From Kribbella soli (lineage in GTDB: Bacteria; Actinomycetota; Actinomycetes; Propionibacteriales; Kribbellaceae), in NCBI RefSeq assembly GCF_004331345.1, contig NZ_SJJZ01000003.1, forward strand, positions 1,426,001-1,490,000: a DNA stretch of 64,000 bases, given 5' to 3'. Below the pieces are notes generated by a model that was not told where the DNA came from, ran no database searches, and saw only the letters and a program-made list of their open reading frames with translations. A program made the position numbers and the translations under genes. Numbering within the stretch: the first letter of the stretch is position 1; the number at the start of each line of letters is the position of its first letter. Shown here piece after piece: positions 44,555 to 52,804 of the stretch.

Positions 44555-44974
44555 TCAGAGCGTCGGGGCCAGGTCGGTCAGGGTGGCGAGGGCGTTGTCC
44601 CAGGCCTGGGCGGACTGGTCGGTGTCTTGCTGGTTGTCCAGTCGCTCGAAGCCCGATTCGACGACCAGCAGGCGGGTGCCCTCGCCTTCCGGGGTGAGGG
44701 TGAACTCGACCAGGTTCGCGTTGCCCGGCGCCGGTTCCACACCGGGATCGACGGCGTACCGGTACGCGAACCGCCGGCCCGGCTCGACCTTCTCCACGAA
44801 CCCGAAGAACTCCCCGTGCTCGTCCCAGCGCATCACCAACCGCCCTCCCGGCCGCAGGTCGATCTCCGCGCCGCCGAACGCGTACCACCGGGCGAAGCTC
44901 TCCGGCTGCGTCACCGCGGCCCACACCACCTCCGGCCGAGCCTCGACGTACACCTCACGCTCAACGCTGTCCAT
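44555..44974 (-). CDS. SRPBCC/AHSA1-domain protein
   Basis: This 139-residue helix-grip protein begins VEREVYVEARPEVVWAAVTQPESFARW, with PGGRLVMRWDEHGEFFGFV and a C-terminal helix. AHSA1-like proteins bind hydrophobic ligands; function unknown. ATG 44974 is preferred over 44983 because AGG-type spacing is better. The long overlapping frame covering its start on the same strand belongs partly to the next gene upstream. Confidence 0.8.
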   Translation of the reverse strand: MDSVEREVYVEARPEVVWAAVTQPESFARWYAFGGAEIDLRPGGRLVMRWDEHGEFFGFVEKVEPGRRFAYRYAVDPGVEPAPGNANLVEFTLTPEGEGTRLLVVESGFERLDNQQDTDQSAQAWDNALATLTDLAPTL

Positions 44975-44991
44975 GCCGACCATCCTGCCAA

Positions 44992-45453
44992 TCAAACGGC
45001 GCAGGACCGCAGTTGTGTCGCGGTCGCGATCGTCGCCTCGATCCACCGGCGGCGCAGGAAATGCGCCTTCAGCAGCCGGTGTACGCCGTCCAGCACGACC
45101 AGCCGGCCGCGGTACGCGACCAGGTTGATCGGGAAGTCGAGATCCGCGTCCATCACCCGCTGGTAGTGGGCCCGGAAGTTCATCGGCGTCTCCGCGACCT
45201 GATGCGGCGTGACCTTGAACCTCTCGCCCTCGAGCTGCCACAGCGGCAGGTCGAACATCCAGACCAGGTCCGCGATCTCGACCGGCTCGACCTTCAGATC
45301 GAGCTCCCACAGCTTCGCGAGTTGCCAGCGGTACGGCGGGAAGACCTCGCGCAACGCGTCCGGCATCATCGCGACCAGTTCCTCGAACGAGACCTCCGGC
45401 GCCGCCCGATCCGCGCGAGCGCCGAACGTGTCGCCCAGCCCATCGATCGTCAC
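44992..45453 (-). CDS. Uncharacterised protein with a ParB-like segment
   Basis: A 153-residue protein, soluble and acidic in its N-terminal half. Near the end, PINLVAYRGRLVVLDGVHRLLKAHFL resembles the ParB/sulfiredoxin-like nucleotide-binding segment (DGxHR). No other domain is recognised. The GTG at 45453 is 11 bp after the sortase stop but has no clear ribosome site, so the start is uncertain. Confidence 0.6.
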   Translation of the reverse strand: MTIDGLGDTFGARADRAAPEVSFEELVAMMPDALREVFPPYRWQLAKLWELDLKVEPVEIADLVWMFDLPLWQLEGERFKVTPHQVAETPMNFRAHYQRVMDADLDFPINLVAYRGRLVVLDGVHRLLKAHFLRRRWIEATIATATQLRSCAV

Positions 45454-45464
45454 GACGGAGCAGG

Positions 45465-46169
45465 CTACGCCATCGGCAGGGCGACGACGACCACGTTGCT
45501 GAGGTAGACCTCGCCGTTCCAGTCCTCGCACGTCACCAGGACGAGCCGCCCGCGAACACTCTGGTCGAACAACTGCCCGGCACGCTTCGCCAGCGTGGCC
45601 TTCCGGTACGTCGCCACAGCGGCAACCCGGTACGCCAACTGACCGCGAGTTGTCGACACCCGCACAACGGACCCCGGAACCAACTTGCCGAGGTTGTCGA
45701 ACGCGCCGCCGCCGTTGTGGACCGTGTGGCCGGTGATGATGGCGGAACCGCGCTTGCTCCCGGGCTGCGCTCCCCCGGACCACCAGCCGACCTTGGACGG
45801 GTCGGACGGCGGGGTCAACGCGGCATGTACGGCGTCGATCGCGAGGACCGGGGCCGTAACGCCCAGCCGCGGGATGCTGATGCCCATAGGCCTTCCGGCG
45901 CGCGCTGTCGCCGTACTGCCGGCCGACGAGCTGGGGACAGCTGCAGGCTTACCCAAGCCCGCAGTTGGCGTCGTCGGTGCAGCCAAGGTCGCCGAGCTCG
46001 CCGAGGTGGCCGACGGGGTCGGCAGCGTCGACGACGGTGACGCACCGGCTTGCTCGTCACCGCCGAACTGCAGGTACGCACCGGCCCCGAGTACGCCGAC
46101 ACCCACGAGCGCGACCACCCCACTCCACCGAAGTGGAGCAGGGCGGCCGCGTCGACGGGCAGAGCTCAT
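45465..46169 (-). CDS. Sortase, class F-like
   Basis: This 234-residue transpeptidase has an N-terminal membrane span (residues 16-33), a Ser/Thr/Ala-rich stalk to about residue 95 and a sortase beta-barrel with catalytic His in IITGHTVH and Cys in LVTCEDWNGEVY. The usual Arg on the strand after Cys is not seen; the tail reads YLSNVVVVALPMA. It starts 12 bp after the stop of a surface-protein gene and probably anchors the two proteins encoded upstream. Confidence 0.88.
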   Translation of the reverse strand: MSSARRRGRPAPLRWSGVVALVGVGVLGAGAYLQFGGDEQAGASPSSTLPTPSATSASSATLAAPTTPTAGLGKPAAVPSSSAGSTATARAGRPMGISIPRLGVTAPVLAIDAVHAALTPPSDPSKVGWWSGGAQPGSKRGSAIITGHTVHNGGGAFDNLGKLVPGSVVRVSTTRGQLAYRVAAVATYRKATLAKRAGQLFDQSVRGRLVLVTCEDWNGEVYLSNVVVVALPMA

Positions 46170-46181
46170 GTCAGGTCACTA

Positions 46182-47201
46182 CTAGGCGCTGTGCGTCCCG
46201 CGTCGACGGAGCGCGACGATTCCGGCACCGGCGAGCATCGCACCGCCGGCGGCGAGCAGCAGACCACCCGCGAGACCGAACGGGCTGTTGCTGTCGGCAA
46301 CCGAGTTGGCGTTCGGTCCGCCGAAGCCGGCGTCGACCTCGGTCGGTACGCCGACCGTCGGGGTGTCACTCGGGACGTCGGAGGCCGGCGTCGACTCGGT
46401 GACCGTCGGGGGCGTGTCCGACGGGCTGGTCGACGTACCCGGAGAGGTCGGCGTCGTGGACGGCGTCTCCGACGGGCTCACCGGCGGCGTGTCCGTCGTC
46501 GTGGGCGGAGTCGTGGGCGGAGTCGTGGGCGGAGTCGTCGGCGGGGTGTCCGTCGTGGTCGGCGGAGTCGTCGGCGGCGTGTCCGTAGTCGTCGGAGGCG
46601 TGGTCGGCGGCGTGGTGGGCGGAGTGTCCGTCGACGTCGGCTGCGTGGTCGGCGGGCTCGTCGGCGGGGTGGTCGGAGGCGTTGTGGTGCAGCCCTCCAC
46701 CCAGAAGACCTTGTACTTCTTGTTGTTGCCGATCGAGCCAGGCGCCTCGACGGTGATCTTGATGTGGTAGCCCTGCTTCGGATGCGGCTCGCCCGTGAAC
46801 TTGAGCGTGTACAGGACACTCGCATCCAGGTCGTTGCCGCCACCGGCATCGTCCCCGCCGATGAACGGATGCGGGTCGCCGGAGACGACCGTCACTCCGC
46901 CGTCAGCCGTAGGCGCCTGGTCTGCGAACGTCACGGTGGCGTAGTAGTCGGCGCCCTTGTCGTAGTTGTAGAACTCGACCCGGAACTCGCAACCCTGGTG
47001 CGGATTGTTGTCGGGCGGCGAACTGATGTCCTTGCCCTCGATCTTGATGGTGCTGTTGTTGCCTGGCGGGTTGTGACCGCCGGTCTGGTCGGCGTTGGCG
47101 GACGGCGCGACGAGCAGAGCCGTAGCGCCGAGGAGCAGGGAAAGGGCTCCGGCGCCGGCGAAGATGCCGGCAGCCCGGGAGCGAACGCCCGTGTGGGTCA
47201 T
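46182..47201 (-). CDS. Sortase-associated Thr/Pro-rich surface protein 1
   Basis: This 339-residue exported protein has a signal peptide (about residues 1-37), then a globular beta domain of about 125 residues with one Cys near each end (NPHQGCEFRVEFYNYD and VFWVEGC). A Thr/Pro stalk follows (about 155-265, PPTT and TDTPP units), then VPTEVDAG at 285-292, a membrane span and basic tail RRRGTHSA. The last part looks like a cell-wall sorting signal with a non-LPXTG motif. ATG 47201 has GAGG at good spacing; ATG 47207 is also possible. It is a paralogue of the gene at 47395. Confidence 0.82.
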   Translation of the reverse strand: MTHTGVRSRAAGIFAGAGALSLLLGATALLVAPSANADQTGGHNPPGNNSTIKIEGKDISSPPDNNPHQGCEFRVEFYNYDKGADYYATVTFADQAPTADGGVTVVSGDPHPFIGGDDAGGGNDLDASVLYTLKFTGEPHPKQGYHIKITVEAPGSIGNNKKYKVFWVEGCTTTPPTTPPTSPPTTQPTSTDTPPTTPPTTPPTTTDTPPTTPPTTTDTPPTTPPTTPPTTPPTTTDTPPVSPSETPSTTPTSPGTSTSPSDTPPTVTESTPASDVPSDTPTVGVPTEVDAGFGGPNANSVADSNSPFGLAGGLLLAAGGAMLAGAGIVALRRRGTHSA

Positions 47202-47394
47202 GTCCATCCTCGAACGAGTGCAGGGGTAAGCCTAGAGAAGTATTTCGGTTTCGTTACAGCAGTCAAGGTTGTTCGGTAACGATTGACCCCGTGTCGTGCG
47301 TGGTTGTCCACAGGCCTTCGCGGCGAGGCCTGTGGACAACAATCACGGATGGATCGTGGTGACCCGCCGGTGCGTGATCCGGTCGTTGCCCGGG

Positions 47395-48492
47395 CTACCT
47401 GGCGTGGCGGCCGTGGCGGCGGAGGGAGGCGATCGCACCACCCGCGAGCAGCATGCCTCCGAGCGTCATCAGAATGCCGCCGGTTTCGCTCGTTCGGCTG
47501 TCGGTGGTCGCCGCGACCGCGCTGGTCGGCGGACCGGGCAGGCCGGCATCCACAGCAGTCGGTACGCCGGAGGTCGCCGAACTCGTGTGGCGCGTCGGCG
47601 CCGGCGTAGTCGAACTCGTCGACGGCCGCCGCGTCGTGGGCTGCACGCTGCTCGGCACCGTGCCCGACGGGGTGCCGGGAGGCACCGTCGGCTTGGTCGG
47701 AGGCGTCGTAGGCGTCGTAGGCGGCGTGGTCGGCGGCGTCGTCGGAGGTGTCGTCGGCGGCGTGGTCGGAGGTGTCGTCGGCGGCGTGGTCGGAGGTGTC
47801 GTCGGCGGCGTGGTCGGAGGTGTCGTCGGCGGCGTGGTCGGCGGCGTCGTCGGCGGCGTGGTCGGCGGCGTCGTGGGTGGCGTCGTCGGCGGCGTCGTGG
47901 GTGGCGTCGTCGGCGGCGTCGTGGGTGGCGTCGTCGGAGGCGTGGTGGGTGGTGGGGCGTCGCAGCCCTTGACCCAGAAGACCTTGTGCTTGGTGTCGCT
48001 GCCCTGTGAGCCGGGGGCGTGGATGGTGATCTTGACGTGGTACCCCTGGACGGGATGCGGCTGACCGGTGAACTTCAGCGTGTAGACCGGCCGAGCGTCC
48101 AGGTCGTTACCACCACCCGCCGGATCACCGCCGATGAACGGCGTGAGGTCACCGGACACCACCTGCAGCCCGCCGTTGGCCGTCGGCGCCTGGTCCTGGA
48201 AGATCACCTGCGCGTTGTACGGCCCCTGGTCGAAGTTGTAGAACTCGACGGTGAACGAACACCCCTGGTGCGGATTGTTCTGCGGCGGCCTGTCGCCGAC
48301 CTCCACCCCGTCGATCTTGATGGTCCCGTTGTTCCCCGGCGCGACCATCGCCGCACCAGCCATCGCCGCACCGTCCGGCGCAGCATCCGCGCCCGGCCGG
48401 ACGACCATCGCGGCAGCGCCGATCAGAACTGTGAGCGCTCCAGCAGCCGCCACAATTCCGGCAGCCTGAGCACGAACCCCCTTGACAACCAT
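47395..48492 (-). CDS. Sortase-associated Thr/Pro-rich surface protein 2
   Basis: This 365-residue paralogue of surface protein 1 has the same signal, the same globular domain (NNPHQGCSFTVEFYNFDQG to VFWVKGC) and a longer, nearly pure PPTT stalk of about 20 units. It ends with VPTAVDAG, a span (ILMTLGGMLLAGGAIASL) and RRHGRHAR. ATG 48492 is chosen because GGGGG lies upstream and the signal then aligns with its paralogue. About 190 bp separate it from protein 1. The stalk probably carries the head domain through the wall. Confidence 0.82.
   Translation of the reverse strand: MVVKGVRAQAAGIVAAAGALTVLIGAAAMVVRPGADAAPDGAAMAGAAMVAPGNNGTIKIDGVEVGDRPPQNNPHQGCSFTVEFYNFDQGPYNAQVIFQDQAPTANGGLQVVSGDLTPFIGGDPAGGGNDLDARPVYTLKFTGQPHPVQGYHVKITIHAPGSQGSDTKHKVFWVKGCDAPPPTTPPTTPPTTPPTTPPTTPPTTPPTTPPTTPPTTPPTTPPTTPPTTPPTTPPTTPPTTPPTTPPTTPPTTPPTTPPTTPTTPPTKPTVPPGTPSGTVPSSVQPTTRRPSTSSTTPAPTRHTSSATSGVPTAVDAGLPGPPTSAVAATTDSRTSETGGILMTLGGMLLAGGAIASLRRHGRHAR
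47693..47955. repeat. Tandem 12/24-bp coding repeat (PPTT stalk)
   Basis: Short GC-rich units such as GGCGGCGTGGTC and GGAGGTGTCGTC repeat in frame about 20 times. They encode PPTT on the minus strand. Unit number probably varies between strains by slippage. Confidence 0.9.
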
Positions 48493-48609
48493 CCCCAGTC
48501 CCCCTGTCTCACCTGCAGCCATAGCCCGGGCGGACATCTCTTCAGCAGTATGACCCTCTCGTTGCCCAAGTCAACAAAACGGGGGATGACAACGAGAGAC
48601 TTAGTTGCC

Positions 48610-49704
48610 TCAGGCATGCGCCATGCGGTGGATGATGACGATCGCCGAGTCGTCACCCGTTCCGCCGGCCGAGGCGACCAGCTCCGCGGCGGCCCCCAGG
48701 AACGCCTGCCCTACCAGCCGTTCCGCGAATCCCGCCAGCCGGTCCGTACCGCGGCCGATGTCCTGCCGCGGCGTCTCGACCATCCCGTCGCTGTACAGGA
48801 ACAACGCGTCCCCGAGCTTCAGCAGCCCGTGGTTCACCTCGAACTCCGGCGACTCCATCAGCCCGAGCAACGGCCCGTCCGCGTCCCGCGTCTGCCACCG
48901 CCCCGACCACGCATCGAACTGAATCGCGGGCGGATGCCCGGCGGTCCGTACGTCGAATTCGCCGGTCTGCAGGTCCAGCACGACATGCACCACGGTCGCG
49001 AAGTCGTCGTCCCAGTCCTGGCGCCGCAGATACCGGTTCGCGGACGGCAGGAACTCCTCCACCGGTACGACGCCCAGCAGTCCGCCGAACGCTCCGGACA
49101 GCAGCAGCGCCCGCGTCCCCGCGTCGATGCCCTTGCCGGAGACATCGACCAGCGCCACCTCGAGCAGGTCGCCGTGCATCGTCGACACCACGAAATCACC
49201 GGAGAACGTCGACCCGCCGGCGGACTGGATCGCGACCTCGACCCGCCAGCCCGGCGGCAACGGCGGCATCTCTCCTTGCGCGGTGAGCGTGTCCCGCAGC
49301 TCCATCAGCATCGACTCGCTCCGGGTGCCGGCGACGCCCAGCCGGCTGCGCACCTTGGCGCTGGTGATCATGATCCAGCCGACGATCAGGAGCACCAGCA
49401 CGAACCCGATCCGGGGCAGCGTCATTCCGCGGGACAGGACGACGTACGCGCCGAACGCCGTCGTGATCCCGGTCAGTGCCACCAGTTCGCCGAACCGCAG
49501 CAGAACGCCGCCGACGACCAGCGGGACGATCAGGAAGGACGCCGGCACCAAGGTCATCCAGATCTCGCTCGCGATGGAGATCACCAGCTGCACCAGCACC
49601 AGGGCGACGAACGCCACCCGGTGCGAACGACGGGCACGACGGCCGAGCGCCTCGACCCGGCGGCCGATGCGTCGCACCAGCGCAAGTCCGCCGCTCTTCC
49701 TCAT
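48610..49704 (-). CDS. Membrane-anchored PP2C/SpoIIE-type serine phosphatase
   Basis: This 364-residue protein has three to four N-terminal spans (about residues 25-115) followed by a SpoIIE phosphatase domain. Metal-site segments are FSGDFV, VALVDVSGKGIDAG and LFLYSDGMVE, ending with GTGDDSAIVII. Such phosphatases act on anti-anti-sigma factors; no anti-sigma or STAS gene is next to it. The ATG at 49704 has no clear ribosome site, so the start is tentative. It is upstream of the surface-protein genes on the same strand with a 117-bp gap. Confidence 0.85.
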   Translation of the reverse strand: MRKSGGLALVRRIGRRVEALGRRARRSHRVAFVALVLVQLVISIASEIWMTLVPASFLIVPLVVGGVLLRFGELVALTGITTAFGAYVVLSRGMTLPRIGFVLVLLIVGWIMITSAKVRSRLGVAGTRSESMLMELRDTLTAQGEMPPLPPGWRVEVAIQSAGGSTFSGDFVVSTMHGDLLEVALVDVSGKGIDAGTRALLLSGAFGGLLGVVPVEEFLPSANRYLRRQDWDDDFATVVHVVLDLQTGEFDVRTAGHPPAIQFDAWSGRWQTRDADGPLLGLMESPEFEVNHGLLKLGDALFLYSDGMVETPRQDIGRGTDRLAGFAERLVGQAFLGAAAELVASAGGTGDDSAIVIIHRMAHA

Positions 49705-49767
49705 GGTGTGAAGAACATAACGGTACCGATCGGTCCGCGCATCAATTCGCAACACAACTGATGGCTT

Positions 49768-50595
49768 TCAGCTCTTGCGAGTGAGTCCGGTTCGCTGGCA
49801 TCGGGGACACCAGAACAAGTTACGACCCGCGAGGATCTTCGTCCGGATCACCGACTGACAGACGTAGCACCGTTGCCCTTGGCGCCGGTAGACGTACACC
49901 TCACCACCATGGTCGTCCCGGCGCGGGTCACGCCCCATCGCCTCCGGTGTGTGGTCGTCGGCGACGGTGTCGATCCGGCCGGTCTCCACGCCGTACTTCA
50001 TCAGCGCGAGCAGGTCGTCCCACATGCCCTGCCACTCGCGCTTCTTCACCACGTTGCCGGGCGTCATCGGGTTCAGCTTGGCCCGGAACAGCACCTCGGC
50101 GCGATACACGTTGCCGACCCCGCTCAGCACGTCCTGGTTCATCAGCAGCTGACCGATCGGCAGCTTGCTACGGTGGATCCGGTTCCATGCCAGGTCCGGA
50201 TCCGCGTCGTCACGCAGCGGGTCCGGACCGAGCCGGCCGAGCAGCTTGTCGCGCTCCTCGTCGGTGATCACCTCGCACACGGTCGCGCCGCGCAGATCGG
50301 CGTACGACGTGCCGTTCTGCAGCCTGAGCCGGACCTGGCCGACGGGCACGGGCACCGGCGCCGGCCGGATGTCCATCTTGCCGATCAGCCCGAGGTGGAT
50401 GTGCAGCCAGCCCGCGCCCTCGAAGTCGGCCAGGAAGTGCTTGCCATGGGCCTCGGTCTGACGCAGCAGGTGCCCGTCGAGCAGCGCCGCGCCCTCGGCG
50501 AACCGGCCCTGCGGACTCGACGCCCGGACCGGGCGGCCGCCGAACGCGTCCCAGACGTCGTTCGCCAGCCGGTGCAGCGTGTGACCTTCAGGCAT
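49768..50595 (-). CDS. Fpg/Nei-family DNA glycosylase, Nei2-like
   Basis: This 275-residue base-excision repair enzyme has the N-terminal catalytic PEGHT sequence of Nei-type proteins after Met removal and a helix-two-turn-helix VLSGVGNVYRAEVLF. The C-terminal zinc finger shows paired Cys in CYVCQS and CPRCQ. It removes oxidised bases and nicks the strand. The second residue Pro would be the nucleophile. It follows rpiB in the same direction. Confidence 0.93.
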   Translation of the reverse strand: MPEGHTLHRLANDVWDAFGGRPVRASSPQGRFAEGAALLDGHLLRQTEAHGKHFLADFEGAGWLHIHLGLIGKMDIRPAPVPVPVGQVRLRLQNGTSYADLRGATVCEVITDEERDKLLGRLGPDPLRDDADPDLAWNRIHRSKLPIGQLLMNQDVLSGVGNVYRAEVLFRAKLNPMTPGNVVKKREWQGMWDDLLALMKYGVETGRIDTVADDHTPEAMGRDPRRDDHGGEVYVYRRQGQRCYVCQSVIRTKILAGRNLFWCPRCQRTGLTRKS

Positions 50596-50605
50596 GATTC
50601 CTCAT

Positions 50606-50788
50606 ATGGGGACGACAGGTGGTTCCAAGACACCCACGCCGGCCGTGGTCGGCACGGGCCGGAGTATGCGGGCGCGTGACGTGTCCCGCCCCCGTCAGCC
50701 CGTCGTACGCCGGCCGGTGCTGCCGAAGACCGACGCGGACGAGCATGACGATCAGGGCAGCGGCGGGAGCTCGCCGGTCGACTCGTAG
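50606..50788 (+). CDS. Possible small protein, 60 residues
   Basis: An ATG-started frame between nei and rpiB encodes a charged protein (VRRPVLPKTDADEHDDQGSG). Third positions are GC-rich. It overlaps the rpiB 3' end by 37 bp, has no clear ribosome site and no family I recognise. It may be chance coding in high-GC DNA. Confidence 0.25.
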   Translation: MGTTGGSKTPTPAVVGTGRSMRARDVSRPRQPVVRRPVLPKTDADEHDDQGSGGSSPVDS

Positions 50789-51219
50789 CCGGACAGCATC
50801 TCGATCCGACGGGTGTGCCGCTTCTCGCCGGAGTAGTCGGTCGCCAGGAACGTCTCGACGAACCCCGTGGCCTCCTCCTCGGAGTGCATCCGGGCGCCGA
50901 CGCTGATCACGTTGGCGTTGTTGTGCTCGCGGCCGAGACGTGCGGTGTCGGTGCTCCAGGCCAGCACCGCGCGGACGCCCTTGACCTTGTTCGCGGCGAT
51001 CTGCTCGCCGTTGCCCGAGCCACCGACGACGATGCCCAGACTGCCCGGCTCGTCGACCACCGCCAATCCGGTGCGCAGGCAGTACGGCGGGTAGTCGTCG
51101 ACGGCGTCGTACACCGCAGGACCGTGGTCCACGACGTCGTGCCCGGCAGCGGTCAGGTGCTGCACCAGGTGGTTCTTCAGTTCGAAGCCGGCATGGTCGG
51201 AGCCGATGTGCACTCGCAT
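50752..51219 (-). CDS. rpiB: Ribose-5-phosphate isomerase B
   Basis: This 155-residue sugar isomerase of the RpiB/LacAB family interconverts ribose 5-phosphate and ribulose 5-phosphate in the pentose phosphate pathway. It begins MRVHIGSDHAGFELK, carries GGSGNGEQIAANKVKGVRA in the phosphate and active-site loop and has HNNANVISVGAR. The ATG at 51219 is set by the family N-terminus. Confidence 0.95.
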   Translation of the reverse strand: MRVHIGSDHAGFELKNHLVQHLTAAGHDVVDHGPAVYDAVDDYPPYCLRTGLAVVDEPGSLGIVVGGSGNGEQIAANKVKGVRAVLAWSTDTARLGREHNNANVISVGARMHSEEEATGFVETFLATDYSGEKRHTRRIEMLSGYESTGELPPLP

Positions 51220-51229
51220 GGCGAGCAAT

Positions 51230-51997
51230 CTACTGTCCGCTCGCCGGCACGCGTACGCCGCCCGGCACCGTCAGGCCCGCAGTCAGCTGCGTCACAGCGG
51301 CGTAGGCCTGCTCGTACGGCGTACCACTCGGGTGGAGTGTGAACACCGCGACGATGCTCCGGTCGTCCGCCCCGACCGTGCCGGTCGTGTGCAGCGCGTC
51401 GTTGACCAGGTCCACCACGGACTGCGGCTTCGCCTTGTCGGACCGGTACCCGCTGGATCCGTGGAACCCGGACCAGCCCTGCTTGATGCTGTAGCCCGTC
51501 TCGAAGACCGATGCGATCCCGAAGTACTGGTCGAAGCCGTCGGTTCCGTGGCGGGTCGCCTGGTGCAGCTGTCCCATCACGTACTCGCGCACGGACACCG
51601 GAGCGTCCTCCAGCAGGTAGCGGTAGATCCGTACGGTGTCGGCGGCCGTGATCGCGACGTACCCCCAGAAGCCCGGGTGGCTGGCCGGCGGGCCGGCTGT
51701 GTGGGTCAGACCGAGCCGCTCGACCATGCGGTCGACAACGGCCGCACCGCCGAGCTGCTCCCAGTAGTAGCTCGCCGCGTCGTCGTCACTGCTCCGCAGC
51801 ATGACCTCGAGCCGCTCCCGGTCGGCGGGCGGTACGTCGTACTCCGGACCGCGGTCCCAGAAGAAGTCCAGCGCGATCAGCAGCTTCACCACCGACGCCG
51901 ACCGGAACTGCCGGTCGGCGTCCTGCTGGTGGACGAACTGCGATGCTTCACGGTCGAACACCGCGATGCCGGCGGTCAGGGTCAGGGGCAAGGTCAT
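51230..51997 (-). CDS. Class A beta-lactamase-like serine hydrolase
   Basis: This 255-residue protein has the SxxK motif SVVK in RSASVVKLLIALDFF and a SDD motif at the SDN position in MLRSSDDDAASYYW. No signal peptide is present from ATG 51997, nor from a longer GTG start at 52012. A clear KTG box is missing; GYRSDKAKP occupies that region. A cytoplasmic hydrolase or esterase is therefore as likely as a true beta-lactamase. Confidence 0.7.
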   Translation of the reverse strand: MTLPLTLTAGIAVFDREASQFVHQQDADRQFRSASVVKLLIALDFFWDRGPEYDVPPADRERLEVMLRSSDDDAASYYWEQLGGAAVVDRMVERLGLTHTAGPPASHPGFWGYVAITAADTVRIYRYLLEDAPVSVREYVMGQLHQATRHGTDGFDQYFGIASVFETGYSIKQGWSGFHGSSGYRSDKAKPQSVVDLVNDALHTTGTVGADDRSIVAVFTLHPSGTPYEQAYAAVTQLTAGLTVPGGVRVPASGQ

Positions 51998-52078
51998 CTG
52001 AAACCTACTCACGACTGGACGGATTCCTGCGTGAGCAACTTTCACCGGCCAGGCGGCTCCAGTTCAACCCCTGAACCG

Positions 52079-52705
52079 TCAGTCGAAGATCGGGCCGCGG
52101 TCCCGGGTGCGCTTGATCTCGAAGAAGCCCTCGGTGCCGGCCACCAGACGGACGCCGTCCCAGAGCTTGCCGGCCGCCTCACCCTTGGGCGCCGGGGTCA
52201 CCACCGGACCGAAGAACGCGGTGCCTTCCACCGAGATCACCGGCGTACCGACCTCCATGCCGACCTGGTCCATGCCGGCGTGGTGCGACTTCTTCAGCGC
52301 GTCGTCGTACCGGTCGGTGTCCGCGGCCTCGATCAGCGACGCCGGGAGGCCGACCTCGGCGAGCGCCTCCGCGACCACGTCACCCTTGCCGTCGCCGATG
52401 CCGCGGCCCTCGATGTGGATCCGCCGGCCCAGCGCGGTGTAGAGCGGCAGCAGCACCTCGTTGCCGTGCGCCTGTTCGGCGGCGATCAGCACCCGGACCG
52501 GGCCCCGCAGGTTGACCAGATTCGCCTTGTACTTCTCCGGAAGGTCGTCGCGGCCGTCGTTCAGGACGGCGAGGCTCATCACGTGCCAGGTCGTCTTCAC
52601 ATCCCGGACCTGCTCGACCTCGAGCATCCAGCGGGACGTCATCCAGGCCCAGGGGCAGGCCGGGTCGAACCAGAAATCTGCAGAGGCAGTCATATTCACC
52701 ATCAT
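52079..52705 (-). CDS. DsbA-family protein, mycothiol-dependent nitroreductase (Rv2466c)-like
   Basis: This thioredoxin-fold protein of about 208 residues has the motif FWFDPACPWAWMTSRWMLEVE, a cis-Pro loop GTPVISV and an inserted helical domain. Relatives of Mycobacterium Rv2466c reduce substrates with mycothiol. Here the active-site motif is CPWA, keeping only the first Cys, so a monothiol mechanism is likely. Starts at 52705, 52702 or 52693 cannot be told apart. Confidence 0.82.
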   Translation of the reverse strand: MMVNMTASADFWFDPACPWAWMTSRWMLEVEQVRDVKTTWHVMSLAVLNDGRDDLPEKYKANLVNLRGPVRVLIAAEQAHGNEVLLPLYTALGRRIHIEGRGIGDGKGDVVAEALAEVGLPASLIEAADTDRYDDALKKSHHAGMDQVGMEVGTPVISVEGTAFFGPVVTPAPKGEAAGKLWDGVRLVAGTEGFFEIKRTRDRGPIFD

Positions 52706-52804
52706 ACAAAGTTGAAGGAACGGTTATACCGACTCGGTATCCAATACCCAATGTCGGGGGGAAACCCGCATCCAAGCCGTCAGCCAGGTGCATAGGATGC
52801 CGAC

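Noticed and set aside
47693..47955. Regular short repeats that could be mistaken for a CRISPR array
   Set aside because: Units are 12-24 bp, contiguous, in frame and encode PPTT; there are no spacers or cas genes.
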